Assembly (NCBI RefSeq): GCF_902499115.1
Contig: NZ_CABVPN010000023.1
Coordinates: 1-64,000 of the forward strand
Direction: 5' to 3'
Origin: Burkholderia diffusa
GTDB lineage: Bacteria; Pseudomonadota; Gammaproteobacteria; Burkholderiales; Burkholderiaceae
Length of the DNA: 64,000 bases
Shown here: positions 17,975 through 27,328 of the stretch, in pieces
How positions within the stretch are numbered: position 1 is the first letter of the stretch
How the letters are laid out: the number at the start of each line of letters is the position of its first letter
Translations under genes and position numbers: made by a program
The notes under the pieces: generated by a model
Told to the model about the DNA's origin: nothing
Database searches by the model: none
What the model saw: only the letters and a program-made list of their open reading frames with translations

Positions 17975-18034
17975 CCCCGCGCGGCGCGTAGCCTGCGCGC
18001 CGCCGCCCGCCACCGTCCGCCGCGCCCGCTTCGA

Positions 18035-18928
18035 TCAGTCGAGAAACAGCGCGGCGCGCGCCTTCAGCGCCGCGCTGAAATCGTCGAGCCAGCCGATCGA
18101 CAGGCGCCAGCTCTGCCAGTACAGGTCGATGTCGACGGTCCGCCCGCGCGACATGTCGACCAGTTCGCCCGCCGCCAGCTGGCGATCGACCATCCGGTCC
18201 GGGCACATCCCCCATCCCAGCCCCGTTTCGCATGCACGCAGGTAACCCGCGACGTGCGGGATCCAGTGTTGCGGCGGATCGAGATCCGCGCGCGTCACGC
18301 GCCGGATGAAGCGCGCCTGCAAACCGTCCTTCGGATTGAACATGACGCACGGCGCACGGCGCAGCGCATCGCGCGTGATGCCCGCGCCGAAATAGCGGTC
18401 GTAAAACGCCGGCGAACACACCGCGCGATAGCGGATGCGCCCCAGCCGCGTCGACCGGCATCCCTGGATCGGTTCAGCCTGCGCGGTCACCGCGCCCTGC
18501 ACGCTGCCGTCGCGAATGCGCGCGGCCGTGTAGTCCTGGTCGTCTATCACGAGGTCGAGCAAGGTCTCGCGCTCGGTGCAGAACGGCCCGACCGCATCGA
18601 TGAACCAGGTCGCGACGCTGTCGTCGTTGACGGCCACGCGCAGCATCGGCCATGCGCTCGCGATCTGGCCCGGCAGTGCAGGCATCCGGCCGCCCAGTTC
18701 GGCCTCGAGCAACTGCACGCGCTCCGTATGCCGGCAGAGCAACGCGCCCGACGTCGTCGCGACGCACGGCTGCCCGCGCTTGACGAGCACGCTGCCGACG
18801 CGCTCTTCCAATAGTTTCACGCGCTGCGATACCGCCGACGGCGTGACGTTCAGCTCCCTGGCCGCCCGTTCGAACGAACCGTGCCGGATCACCGCCGCGA
18901 GAGCGTCGAGCAATGCGTAGTCGAGCAT
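18035..18928 (-). CDS. argP: LysR-type regulator of an amino acid exporter (ArgP/LysG type)
   Basis: A 297-residue LysR protein. It begins MLDYALLDALAAVIRHGSFERAARELNVTPSAVSQRVKLLEE, the form characteristic of ArgP/LysG, which activate arginine/lysine exporters when basic amino acids accumulate. It is divergent from such an exporter, separated by about 105 bp that contain A/T-rich repeats with T-N11-A character near 18928-18960. The pairing strongly supports the call, although the exact effector is not decided by sequence. Confidence 0.87.
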   Translation of the reverse strand: MLDYALLDALAAVIRHGSFERAARELNVTPSAVSQRVKLLEERVGSVLVKRGQPCVATTSGALLCRHTERVQLLEAELGGRMPALPGQIASAWPMLRVAVNDDSVATWFIDAVGPFCTERETLLDLVIDDQDYTAARIRDGSVQGAVTAQAEPIQGCRSTRLGRIRYRAVCSPAFYDRYFGAGITRDALRRAPCVMFNPKDGLQARFIRRVTRADLDPPQHWIPHVAGYLRACETGLGWGMCPDRMVDRQLAAGELVDMSRGRTVDIDLYWQSWRLSIGWLDDFSAALKARAALFLD

Positions 18929-19034
18929 TAGATTTCCTTAATCTGCATTAGGTGAATTAGCTTCTCTTATGTTCTGGCTGACCGCAGACTAGCGCCAACC
19001 GATTCACCCGTCTACTCCTTCACCGCTCCCCATC

Positions 19035-19655
19035 ATGAACTGGATCGCTTTTTCCCACGGCGCCGCCCTGTGCGGGTCGCTCATCGTCACCATCGGCGCG
19101 CAGAACGCGTTCGTGCTCCGGCAAGGCATCATGCGCTCGCATGTCGGCAAGATCGTGCTGCTGTGCGCGCTGTCCGACATGATCCTGATCGGCGCGGGCG
19201 TCGGCGGCGCGTCAGTCCTCGTCGAACGCTATCCGACCTTCGTCCACGTCGTGCTGTACATCGGCCTCGCGTATCTCGCGTGGTTCGGCATCAACGCGCT
19301 GCGCCGCGCGTTCAAGCCGGGACACGAAACGCTCGACGTGCGCGGCGACGCCGTCGCGCCGCCGCCGCAGAGCGCGGTCGCGATCGTGCTGATGACGCTC
19401 GCATTCACGTGGCTCAACCCGCATGTGTATCTCGATACGTTCCTGCTGATCGGCACCGCCGGCGCGCGCGAGCCGGAAGGCTCGCGGCTGGCGTTCGCGA
19501 TCGGCGCGATGTCGGTCAGCGTCGTGTGGTTCCTCGGGCTTGGATATGGCGCGCGGCTGCTTGCGCCGTGGTTCCGCAAGGCTGTTGCGTGGCGTGTACT
19601 CGATGGCGCGATCGGCAGCATGGTGCTGTTTCTGGCGGCCGTGCAGTTGCGGTAA
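19035..19655 (+). CDS. argO: Basic amino acid exporter, LysE/ArgO type
   Basis: A 206-residue inner-membrane protein with five to six hydrophobic segments. SLIVTIGAQNAFVLRQGI is the ArgO/LysE signature, distinct from the TPGPN form of RhtB proteins. TLAFTWLNPHVYLDTFLLIG is the conserved fourth-segment motif. It exports arginine and/or lysine. Divergence from the ArgP/LysG-type regulator supports control by intracellular basic amino acids. Confidence 0.88.
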   Translation: MNWIAFSHGAALCGSLIVTIGAQNAFVLRQGIMRSHVGKIVLLCALSDMILIGAGVGGASVLVERYPTFVHVVLYIGLAYLAWFGINALRRAFKPGHETLDVRGDAVAPPPQSAVAIVLMTLAFTWLNPHVYLDTFLLIGTAGAREPEGSRLAFAIGAMSVSVVWFLGLGYGARLLAPWFRKAVAWRVLDGAIGSMVLFLAAVQLR

Positions 19656-20013
19656 CGGATTAGAGCGCCGATCGATCACGGGTGGCAACGTTGCCGCCCG
19701 TTTTTCGTTCCGCTCCGTCGAAGTGACGTGATACGCCGGTCTCCGCCGGTCTCTCCCCCAGACGCTGCAAGATTCAGTTCCCGATCGAACGCAGCCGTAC
19801 CGATCATCCACCTGGCGGACGGCACATCCGCTGTCCTCTGCAATTCCTCCGTCTTCATGACCGCGCGCCCGCTGCGCGATTCCGCTCGATCGGCGAGAAT
19901 GTTCCGGCGTCCGCGACAACGGCGCAAGCGCTTCGCCCGCTCGCCTTCACGTCGCATTCATCCCGGCCAATCCTGTCGTCTCATCCCGTCACCCCCAGAT
20001 TCCGGAGAGCAAA
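19656..20013. other. Gene-free stretch upstream of the aldo/keto reductase
   Basis: Frames crossing this 358-bp gap are arginine-rich shadows with no recognisable domain. The AKR ribosome site (GGAGAG) is at the right end. I see no clear terminator or operator. Confidence 0.35.
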
Positions 20014-20961
20014 ATGGCACTACGTACCCTCGGCACGTCGGACATCCAGGTTTCCCCGCTCGCCTTCGGCGGCAACGTCTTCGGCTGGACCGTCGACGAA
20101 AACGCATCGTTCGAGCTGCTCGACGCGCTCGCCGATACCGGCATCAACTTCATCGACACGGCCGACGTCTATTCGGCCTGGGCGCCCGGCAACAGCGGCG
20201 GCGAATCGGAAACGATCATCGGCAAGTGGCTCAAGCGTTCCGGCAAGCGCGACCAGGTCGTGCTCGCGACCAAGGTCGGCCTGCTCGCGGCGCGCGCCGG
20301 CCTGACGAAGGACAACATCCTGAAGGCCGCCGACGATTCACTGCGCCGCCTGCAGACCGACTACATCGACCTGTATTTCTCGCACCGCGATCTCGCCGAC
20401 ACGGCCTCGCTCGAAGAAACGCTCTCCGCTTACCAGACGCTGATCGACGCGGGCAAGGTGCGCATCATCGGCGCGTCGAACTACAGCAGTGCACGCCTGC
20501 GCGAGGCCGCCGACGTCAGCAAGCGCAACGGGCTGCCCGCGTATCAGGTGATCCAGCCGGAATACAACCTGATCGACCGCGCCGAGTATGAGCGCGATCT
20601 CGAGCCGGTCGTGCGCGACCTGAGGCTTGGCGTCGTCAACTACTACGCGCTCGCGAGCGGCTTCCTGTCGGGCAAGTACCGCAGCGAGGCCGACCTGAAG
20701 AAGAGCGTGCGCGGCGATCGCGTCGCCGGTTATCTCGATGCGCGCGGCCTGCGCATTCTCGCGGCGCTCGACGACGTGTCGGCGAAGCACGGCACGCAAC
20801 CGGCCGCGATCGCGCTCGCGTGGCAGATCGCGCGACCGACGATCACCGCACCGATTGCGAGCGCGACGTCGCTCGCGCAGCTCGCATTGCTCGGAGAAGC
20901 GATCCGCGTGCGGCTCGACGATGAAGATATCCGCAAGATCGACGCAGCCAGCGCGGTCTGA
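20014..20961 (+). CDS. Aldo/keto reductase
   Basis: A 315-residue NADPH-dependent TIM-barrel reductase. The catalytic tetrad is visible: Asp48 and Tyr53 in NFIDTADVYS, Lys87 in LATKVGL and His125 in LYFSHRD. The nucleotide-binding C-terminal part TITAPIASATSLAQL is normal for the family. It most resembles the YajO/Tas-type group that reduces small aldehydes, but the substrate is unknown. GGAGAG precedes the ATG. Confidence 0.88.
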   Translation: MALRTLGTSDIQVSPLAFGGNVFGWTVDENASFELLDALADTGINFIDTADVYSAWAPGNSGGESETIIGKWLKRSGKRDQVVLATKVGLLAARAGLTKDNILKAADDSLRRLQTDYIDLYFSHRDLADTASLEETLSAYQTLIDAGKVRIIGASNYSSARLREAADVSKRNGLPAYQVIQPEYNLIDRAEYERDLEPVVRDLRLGVVNYYALASGFLSGKYRSEADLKKSVRGDRVAGYLDARGLRILAALDDVSAKHGTQPAAIALAWQIARPTITAPIASATSLAQLALLGEAIRVRLDDEDIRKIDAASAV

Positions 20962-21282
20962 AGTCTTGGGCAACAGGTCGGCGGCTCGAATCGCCGCGGC
21001 TTGCGGTTCTCGCCGCCGGCCTGAATCGCATTCGACACGCAAGCACGCATGTCTGCACCGCGCAGGTAGCGCGAGAGCGAAGTGCGCGGTGTCGAAGAAA
21101 CGATCCGGCGACACACGGTTCGAATTCAGTAATACGAAACAACTTCAGCGATACGACGTCCGCGCTGAACCGAGCAATATTGCCTGAATGCGCGCCCGCG
21201 TTTTGCCTGACGCGGCCGTATCCGTTGGCTGATACGGACATCCCGCCGCGCCCCGCCAACCATCCTTCCCCAATAATCTTCC

Positions 21283-21317
21283 TTGACACCCTATCTTTCG
21301 ATATATATCTTTCGATA
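21283..21317 (+). promoter_or_regulatory. Promoter with tandem operators for the PadR-type regulator
   Basis: TATCTTTCGATA occurs twice, at 21292-21303 and 21306-21317, 14 bp apart. Each copy has TATC/GATA dyad symmetry. TTGACA at 21283-21288 fits a -35 box, with TATCTT at 21306-21311 as the -10 at 17 bp spacing, so both operators overlap the promoter. This fits autorepression of the yqjI-yqjH-like operon by its own PadR protein. Confidence 0.65.
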
Positions 21318-21343
21318 TGTTTTACGACACATAGGACACGATC

Positions 21344-22054
21344 ATGCGACACGCCCCCTCCCGCGGCCATGCCCGATGCGACGGTCATGGTGCGCATGCC
21401 GGCCCTGACTGGTACGCCAGCGTCTGGCAAGCAATCGGCCGCCATCGGCGCGGTCACGACCCATTCGGCGGCGGCCCGTTTGGTGGCCGCGGCGGACGCG
21501 GCGGCTTTGGCGATTTCGGCGACGACGGCATGCCGCGCGGCCGCCAGTTCAGCTCCGACGATCTCCAGCTGCTGCTGCTCGCGCTGGTCGCCGAGCAACC
21601 GAGCCACGGTTACGAACTGATCAAGGCGCTCGACACGCGCTCGAACGGTTTCTACAGCCCGAGCCCCGGCATGGTGTATCCGGCGCTCACGTATCTCGAG
21701 GAAGTCGGCTTCGTCGTGTCGCAGGCGGAAGGCAACCGCAAGCGCTACGCGCTGACCGACGCCGGCCGCGCGCACCTCGATGCGCAGCGCGAGCGCGTCG
21801 ACACCCTGTTCGCGCGCCTCACGCATCTCGCACGCAAGATGGAATTCATGCGCCGCGCGTTCGCCGGTGAATCGGCAGGCGGCGAAACGCAGGACGAAAC
21901 GCAGCCCGGCTGGCTGCCGGAGTTCGTCGAAGCCCGTCTCGCGCTGAAGCGCGCACTGCTCCACAAGAGCGCCGCCAACGCCGACGAACAGCGGCGTATC
22001 GCGGCGATCATGCGCCGCGCGACGGCCGAAATCGAAGGCGGCACCGGCGCGTGA
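21344..22054 (+). CDS. yqjI: PadR-family metal-responsive repressor (YqjI-like)
   Basis: A 236-residue protein. The first 70 residues are His/Cys-rich (H3, H9, C12, H15, H18) and then Gly-rich, as in the nickel/iron-responsive YqjI of E. coli. A PadR winged HTH follows (LLLLALVAEQPSHGYELIKAL, then SPGMVYPALTYLEEVGFV), with a helical C-terminus. It directly precedes a YqjH-like ferric reductase, the same gene pair as in E. coli, where YqjI represses both. Tandem palindromes in the promoter agree. Confidence 0.85.
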   Translation: MRHAPSRGHARCDGHGAHAGPDWYASVWQAIGRHRRGHDPFGGGPFGGRGGRGGFGDFGDDGMPRGRQFSSDDLQLLLLALVAEQPSHGYELIKALDTRSNGFYSPSPGMVYPALTYLEEVGFVVSQAEGNRKRYALTDAGRAHLDAQRERVDTLFARLTHLARKMEFMRRAFAGESAGGETQDETQPGWLPEFVEARLALKRALLHKSAANADEQRRIAAIMRRATAEIEGGTGA

Positions 22055-22091
22055 CCCGCGCCGCCCGTCCACACCCAAGGAGAACGGATCG

Positions 22092-22913
22092 ATGCAGAAC
22101 CTATCCGAACGCGCCGTTACCCGCGTGCGCCATACGCTGAAGTTCCGCCTGCTGCAGGTCGTGCGCGTGCATGCGGTGACGCCGCACCTGCTGCGTGTCA
22201 CCCTCGGCGGCCCCGACCTCGCGGACTTCGAATCGTCTTCGTTCGACGATCACGTGAAGGTGTTTTTCCCGCCGCCCGGCGCCGACCGGCCCGCGATGCC
22301 GACGCTCGGCGCGAATGGCCCGGAGTTTCCCGAAGGCCAACCGAAGCCGGTCGCACGCGATTTCACGCCGCGCCGCTTCGATCGCGCCGCGTGCGAACTC
22401 GATCTGGAATTCGTGCTGAACCATCCCGGCCCCGCATCGCAGTGGGCGGCCCAGGCACGCGTCGGCCAATGGCTCGGTATCGGCGGCCCGCGCGGTTCGT
22501 TCGTGGTCCCGATCAATTTCGACTGGCATCTGCTGATCGGCGACGATACGGCGCTGCCGGCCATCGCGCGCCGCCTCGAGCAATTGCCGGCCGGCTCGCG
22601 TGCGGCAGTCGTGCTGGAAGTCGCGGATCGCACCGCGCAGATCGCGTTCGATACGCGAGCCGACGTGCATGAGATCTGGCGCTTTCGCGCCGAAGCCGAC
22701 GCGGCGGACGGCGACGTGCTGCTGAATGCGGTGCGCGAATTGCCGCTGCCATCCTCCGGCGACGGTTACGTGTGGGCGGCCGGCGAAGCGCAGTCGATGC
22801 GTGCGGTGCGGCAGCACCTGACTGGCGAGCGTGGCGTCGACAAGTCGCGCATCCGCGCGGCGGCATACTGGAAACGCGGCGCAGCGGCCGTGCACGAAAC
22901 GCTGGAAGACTGA
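22092..22913 (+). CDS. yqjH: NADPH-dependent ferric-chelate reductase / siderophore-interacting protein (YqjH-like)
   Basis: A 273-residue FAD-binding SIP-family protein. RDFTPRRFD is the FAD-binding R-x-[YF]-T-x-R motif, GPRGSF the second flavin contact, and the C-terminal YVWAAGEAQSMRAVRQHL the typical SIP ending. It reduces ferric siderophores to release iron in the cytoplasm. It lies 37 bp after the PadR gene with AAGGAG upstream of its ATG, so it is probably co-transcribed and derepressed by metal. Confidence 0.88.
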   Translation: MQNLSERAVTRVRHTLKFRLLQVVRVHAVTPHLLRVTLGGPDLADFESSSFDDHVKVFFPPPGADRPAMPTLGANGPEFPEGQPKPVARDFTPRRFDRAACELDLEFVLNHPGPASQWAAQARVGQWLGIGGPRGSFVVPINFDWHLLIGDDTALPAIARRLEQLPAGSRAAVVLEVADRTAQIAFDTRADVHEIWRFRAEADAADGDVLLNAVRELPLPSSGDGYVWAAGEAQSMRAVRQHLTGERGVDKSRIRAAAYWKRGAAAVHETLED

Positions 22914-23032
22914 CGCGAACGGGAGCCCGAACATCGGCGGGCTTGGCATCGGCGGGGCGGCTGGTATATATCTATGTCTGCGACGCCGCTGTCGGGCGAC
23001 AGCCGCCGCAGCCCGCCCAGGAGCGCCCGTTC

Positions 23033-23257
23033 ATGACAAAAGAAAGCCACGCTTCGCCTTTCCGTCATAACCTGAAGATCGCCGGCTATTGCGGCCTGGC
23101 GGTCGTCGTCCTCGCGCTGTTCGTTGCGATGTGCGCGATCCTGAAGGAAAGCGCACTCGAACGTGACGCCGCACAGCACCCGGGCGAGACGCCCGAACTG
23201 CACGAAGCGGGCGGCGGCCCGTCCGCTTCGGCTGAAGCGGCCAAGACGCCCGGTTGA
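23033..23257 (+). CDS. Small single-pass membrane protein (74 aa)
   Basis: The frame starts at MTKESHASPFRHN. One strong hydrophobic helix follows (about residues 18-38, ending VVVLALFVAMCAIL), then a polar acidic tail. It is preceded by GGAG about 10 bp upstream. No family is recognised. Coding-type GC distribution and a clear topology support it, though its size leaves doubt. It may be transcribed with the YqjH-like gene 120 bp upstream. Confidence 0.5.
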   Translation: MTKESHASPFRHNLKIAGYCGLAVVVLALFVAMCAILKESALERDAAQHPGETPELHEAGGGPSASAEAAKTPG

Positions 23258-23296
23258 CGGCGTCCGGCCCGTACTTCTCCCGCGTAGTTCTCCCGC

Positions 23297-23878
23297 TCAG
23301 GGCGCTCGCTCGCGCCCCATCATCACCGCATGCACGACGTCGCCGATCCGTTCGAGCAGCTCGACGATGCGTTGTCCGTACAGATGCGCGGCCAGCGCGC
23401 CGGCGGTGCCGACCAGCACGCCGCCGGCCATGTCGAACGGCCAGTGCACGCCCGCATACACGCGCCCCCAAGCAATCACCACGGCCATCGCGGCCATCAC
23501 GAACCCGCTCAGCCGCGTGCTGCCGGCGAGCATCATGCCGACCGCGAGACTCCACGCGAACGTCATGTGATCGCTCGGAAACGAGCTGTCCGGCGCATGC
23601 GGAATCAGTTGCGTGCCGACACCGGCCATGAACGGCCGCGGTGAAAACCAGAAATGCCCGATCACCTGCGCGAGCGCCAGCGCCACGCACGTGCCGACGC
23701 CGGCTTCGATCGCCTGGCGGCGCGTCGGGCGCTCGCCGAAGATCCAGGTCAGCAGCAGCATCGCGGGCAGCGCATAGACCAGCCAGTCGGCGGCGAAGAT
23801 CGCGACGCGAGCAACACCGGGGGGCGGCACGGCGCCGGCATTGACGGCGGAAAACAGGGTGAGATTGAGGTTCTGCAT
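23297..23878 (-). CDS. PAP2-family phosphatase, BcrC/undecaprenyl-diphosphatase type
   Basis: A 193-residue membrane protein with five to six helices. The PAP2 active-site motifs appear in order: FSPRP (Arg81), PSDH (101-104), and GRVYAGVHWPFD with Arg139 and His145. The family removes phosphate from lipid pyrophosphates; BcrC members recycle undecaprenyl pyrophosphate in cell-wall synthesis and confer bacitracin tolerance. Phosphatidate-phosphatase activity is an alternative. It stands alone. Confidence 0.85.
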   Translation of the reverse strand: MQNLNLTLFSAVNAGAVPPPGVARVAIFAADWLVYALPAMLLLTWIFGERPTRRQAIEAGVGTCVALALAQVIGHFWFSPRPFMAGVGTQLIPHAPDSSFPSDHMTFAWSLAVGMMLAGSTRLSGFVMAAMAVVIAWGRVYAGVHWPFDMAGGVLVGTAGALAAHLYGQRIVELLERIGDVVHAVMMGRERAP

Positions 23879-24333
23879 GAATGCGGTTGCCTGGGGCGTA
23901 ACGATTGGACCGGGCGTGCCGGCCGGGTGGAACGATGCTAGTGCTCACTCGCTTAAGTAACGCTTAATGCGTCGGACGGCCGATGATCAGGACCGGGCGT
24001 GCACGTCGCGCGCGAACGCGCTTAGAGCCCGCACTGCAACACAAGTTCACACAATTGTCACATTTCCGCGCGACCGTCTCCCGTAAAAGCTCACCCACCA
24101 TCCCGTAAAGGCTCACTTTTTTCACATCGTGGCGTCATCGACGCCTGAGAATATCGGAGCGCCCCATGCGCTCAATGCCGCTCGCACCGTTCGCCTCAAT
24201 ATTTGCGTTGCAAATCATTCGAAATCGGCAACAATTAATTCCAGATGCGGCATCGCACAACGGCAACGCACAGGCATAGGATTACGAGCTTACGAGCACT
24301 CATCCACGAAGCGATCAACAACAAGGAGTCCGC
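23879..24333. other. Divergent intergenic region PAP2/adc with two iteron-like sites
   Basis: No gene is supported in these 455 bp. Two copies of the origin iteron (inverted orientation) lie at 24078-24117. An AT-rich stretch near 24200-24320 probably carries the adc promoter. Confidence 0.5.
24078..24117 (-). repeat. Two distal copies of the origin iteron
   Basis: The reverse complement of 24078-24095 reads GGTGAGCTTTTACGGGAG and that of 24100-24117 reads AGTGAGCCTTTACGGGAT. The origin consensus is GGTGAGGTTTTTCGGGAG. They are 22 bp apart, about two helical turns, so they could bind initiator cooperatively, about 19 kb from the initiator gene. Confidence 0.65.
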
Positions 24334-25074
24334 ATGAAACCCAGCGATGTCCGATCGAAAGCGTTTGCGATGCCGTTGACCAGCCCCGCCTTTCCGATGG
24401 GCCCGTACCGTTTCGTCGATCGTGAGTTTCTGATCATCACGTATCGCACCGATCCGGATCGTCTGCGTGAAATCGTGCCCGAGCCACTGCAGGTCATCGA
24501 GCCGCTCGTCCATTACGAATTCATTCGCATGGCCGATTCGACCGGCTTCGGCGACTACACGGAAAGCGGCCAGGTGATCCCCGTCGAGTACAACGGCCAG
24601 GCCGGCGGCTACACGCTCGCGATGTATCTCGACGATCACCCGCCGATCGCCGGCGGCCGCGAGCTGTGGGGTTTCCCGAAGAAACTCGCGTCGCCCACGC
24701 TGCACGTGAACACCGATCACATCCTGGGCACGCTCGACTACGGCAAGGTGCGCGTCGCGACCGGCACGATGGGCTACAAGCACAAGGAACTCGACATCGA
24801 CGAGCAGACGAAGCGTCTCGCCGGCCCGAACTTCCTGCTCAAGATCATCCCGCACGTCGACGGCACCGCACGCGTATGCGAACTGGTGCGCTACTACATG
24901 CAGGACATCAAGATGAAGGGTGCGTGGACGGGCCCCGCCTCGCTCGAACTGGCACCGCACGCACTCGCGCCGGTGGCCGACCTGCCGGTACTCGAGATCG
25001 TCGAAGCGCGCCACCTCGTCGCGGATTTGACACTCGGCCTCGGCGAAGTCGTCTACGATTACCTCGCTCAGTAA
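24334..25074 (+). CDS. adc: Acetoacetate decarboxylase
   Basis: A 246-residue enzyme that converts acetoacetate to acetone and CO2. The Schiff-base lysine pair is in ELWGFPKKLASP (Lys116/Lys117), matching Lys115/Lys116 of the clostridial enzyme, and the acidic EFIRMADSTGFGDYTESGQ segment is conserved. AAGGAG precedes the ATG. With the following bdhA and patatin genes it forms a three- or four-gene operon for ketone-body or polyhydroxybutyrate turnover. Confidence 0.93.
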   Translation: MKPSDVRSKAFAMPLTSPAFPMGPYRFVDREFLIITYRTDPDRLREIVPEPLQVIEPLVHYEFIRMADSTGFGDYTESGQVIPVEYNGQAGGYTLAMYLDDHPPIAGGRELWGFPKKLASPTLHVNTDHILGTLDYGKVRVATGTMGYKHKELDIDEQTKRLAGPNFLLKIIPHVDGTARVCELVRYYMQDIKMKGAWTGPASLELAPHALAPVADLPVLEIVEARHLVADLTLGLGEVVYDYLAQ

Positions 25075-25135
25075 CCTCGGTAACACGTCCGCAGTCCTTT
25101 CTCCCTGTCAATCCTTTCACCACGGGAAATTCGAA

Positions 25136-25921
25136 ATGAGCAACCTGAATGGCAAGACCGCAGTCGTCACGGGCGCCGCAAGCGGCATCGGCAAGGAAAT
25201 CGCACTCGAGCTCGCGAAGGTGGGCGCAGCGGTCGCGATCGCCGACCTGAACCAGGACGGCGCAAATGCGGTCGCCGACGAGATCAACAAGGCAGGCGGC
25301 AAGGCGATCGGCGTCGCGATGGACGTGACCAGCGAGGAAGCGGTCAACAGCGGTATCGACAAGGTGGCCGAAACGTTCGGCTCGGTCGACATCCTCGTGT
25401 CGAACGCGGGCATCCAGATCGTCAACCCGATCGAAAACTATTCGTTCGCCGACTGGAAGAAGATGCAGGCGATCCACGTCGACGGCGCGTTCCTGACGAC
25501 CAAGGCCGCGCTCAAGCACATGTACAAGGACGATCGCGGCGGCGTCGTGATCTACATGGGCTCGGTGCACTCGCACGAAGCGTCGCCGCTGAAGTCGGCG
25601 TACGTGACGGCCAAGCACGGGCTGCTCGGTCTCGCGCGCGTGCTGGCGAAGGAAGGCGCGAAGCACAACGTGCGCTCGCACGTCGTGTGTCCGGGCTTCG
25701 TGCGCACACCGCTGGTCGACAAGCAGATTCCGGAGCAGGCGAAGGAACTCGGGATCAGCGAAGAGGAAGTGGTGAAGAAGGTGATGCTCGGCAACACGGT
25801 CGACGGCGTGTTCACGACGGTGCAGGACGTCGCGCAGACGGTGCTGTTCCTGTCGGCGTTCCCGAGCGCCGCGCTCACGGGCCAGTCGTTCGTCGTCAGC
25901 CACGGCTGGTTCATGCAGTAA
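25136..25921 (+). CDS. bdhA: 3-hydroxybutyrate dehydrogenase
   Basis: A 261-residue short-chain dehydrogenase that interconverts 3-hydroxybutyrate and acetoacetate with NAD. Cofactor motif TGAASGIG (12-19), NAG at 90-92, and catalytic Ser143, Tyr156 and Lys160 are all present. The long VCPGFVRTPLVDKQIPEQAKELGISEEEVV region is typical of bacterial BdhA. It lies 60 bp after adc; its product, acetoacetate, is the Adc substrate. Confidence 0.92.
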   Translation: MSNLNGKTAVVTGAASGIGKEIALELAKVGAAVAIADLNQDGANAVADEINKAGGKAIGVAMDVTSEEAVNSGIDKVAETFGSVDILVSNAGIQIVNPIENYSFADWKKMQAIHVDGAFLTTKAALKHMYKDDRGGVVIYMGSVHSHEASPLKSAYVTAKHGLLGLARVLAKEGAKHNVRSHVVCPGFVRTPLVDKQIPEQAKELGISEEEVVKKVMLGNTVDGVFTTVQDVAQTVLFLSAFPSAALTGQSFVVSHGWFMQ

Positions 25922-26050
25922 CGTCCTCGCCTCCCTGACGGGGGGCGATTCCCGCACCACATCCATTCTCACGACTCACGATGGCGCACCGTCGCTCGAC
26001 GGTATGCCATCCGTCTCCGCCATCTACGGCGGGATTTCTCGGAGCAACTG

Positions 26051-27268
26051 ATGAAACCGCACGCGCGTACAGAAAAGCAGGCCGTCGATGCGGCGGACCT
26101 GCAACACGAAGCCGGCGCGCCGGCCGCTGCGCGGTCGCTGCCATACGAAACGATCGCGCTCGTCCTGCAGGGCGGCGGCGCGCTCGGCGCGTATCAGGCC
26201 GGCGTGTTCGAAGGGCTGCACGAAGCCGGCGTTCCGCTCGACTGGATCGCCGGCATCTCGATCGGCGCGCTCAACACCGCGCTGATCGCCGGCAATGCGC
26301 CCGAACATCGTGTCGAACGGCTGCGCGAATTCTGGGAAACGATCTGCCAGCCGGCATTCTTTCCCGCAATTCCGGCCGCATTCGAGTTCGCGCTGTTCAA
26401 CAGCATCGACCAGATCCGCACGTTCTTCACCGCGTCGCAGGCCGCGAGCGCGATGATGCAGGGCCAGCAGGGCTTCTTCGTGCCGCGCTTGCCGCCGCCG
26501 CTGCCGGGCGTGTCCGATCATCCGGAAAAGATCAGCTGGTACGACACGTCGCAGCTGCGCGCGACGCTGCTCAGGCTGTGCGATTTCGACCGGATCAACT
26601 CGGGCGAGACGCGCGTGTCGGTCGGCGCGGTCAACGTCGGCACGGGCAACTTCGTGTACTTCGACAACTCGCGCATCCGCCTCGCGCCCGAGCACTTCAT
26701 GGCGTCCGGCGCGCTGCCGCCCGCGTTCCCGCCGGTCGAGATCGACGGCGAATACTACTGGGACGGCGGCGTCGTGTCGAACACGCCGCTGATGGAAGTG
26801 CTGAGCGCGCGTCCGCGACGCGACACGCTCGCGTTCCAGGTCGACCTGTGGAGCGCACGCGGGCCGCTGCCGCGCACGATGGCCGACGTCGCGGAACGCA
26901 CGAAAGACGTGCAGTATTCGAGCCGCACACGTTTCGTCACCGACACGCTGCAGCGCGAACAGCGCTACCGCAACGTGCTGCGCCACGTGCTCGAGCAGGT
27001 GCCGGAGGAGCAGCGCAAGAGCGACCCGTGGTGCGTCGAGGCTGAAGCGATGTCGAGCGGGAAGAAGTACAACATCCAGCACCTGATCTATCAGCAGAAG
27101 GCGTACGAGCACCACTACAAGGACTATCAGTTCGGTCTGTCGACGATGCGCGACCACTGGAGCGCGGGTCTCGACGACATCCGCAAGACGCTCGCGGTCA
27201 AGGACGGCCTCGCGCTGCCCGCCAACGACGCAGGCTTCGTCACGCACGACATTCACCGCCGCCGGTAA
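26051..27268 (+). CDS. Patatin-like phospholipase with C-terminal DUF3734
   Basis: A 405-residue serine hydrolase. The oxyanion motif GGGALGAYQAG is at 41-51, the nucleophile Ser70 is in GISIGALN, and the catalytic Asp is in WDGGVVSNTPL. The C-terminal part with YSSRTRFVTDTLQREQRYRN and NIQHLIYQQKAYEHHYKDYQFG is the DUF3734 extension seen in proteobacterial patatins. Its place after adc-bdhA is conserved in many Burkholderia and suggests a role at polyhydroxybutyrate granules or in lipid turnover; this is inference. Confidence 0.88.
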   Translation: MKPHARTEKQAVDAADLQHEAGAPAAARSLPYETIALVLQGGGALGAYQAGVFEGLHEAGVPLDWIAGISIGALNTALIAGNAPEHRVERLREFWETICQPAFFPAIPAAFEFALFNSIDQIRTFFTASQAASAMMQGQQGFFVPRLPPPLPGVSDHPEKISWYDTSQLRATLLRLCDFDRINSGETRVSVGAVNVGTGNFVYFDNSRIRLAPEHFMASGALPPAFPPVEIDGEYYWDGGVVSNTPLMEVLSARPRRDTLAFQVDLWSARGPLPRTMADVAERTKDVQYSSRTRFVTDTLQREQRYRNVLRHVLEQVPEEQRKSDPWCVEAEAMSSGKKYNIQHLIYQQKAYEHHYKDYQFGLSTMRDHWSAGLDDIRKTLAVKDGLALPANDAGFVTHDIHRRR

Positions 27269-27328
27269 TGCCGCGTGCGACGGACCGGCGCGCTGCCTGC
27301 GCCGGTCCACCCTCCTTTCCGATTCGAC

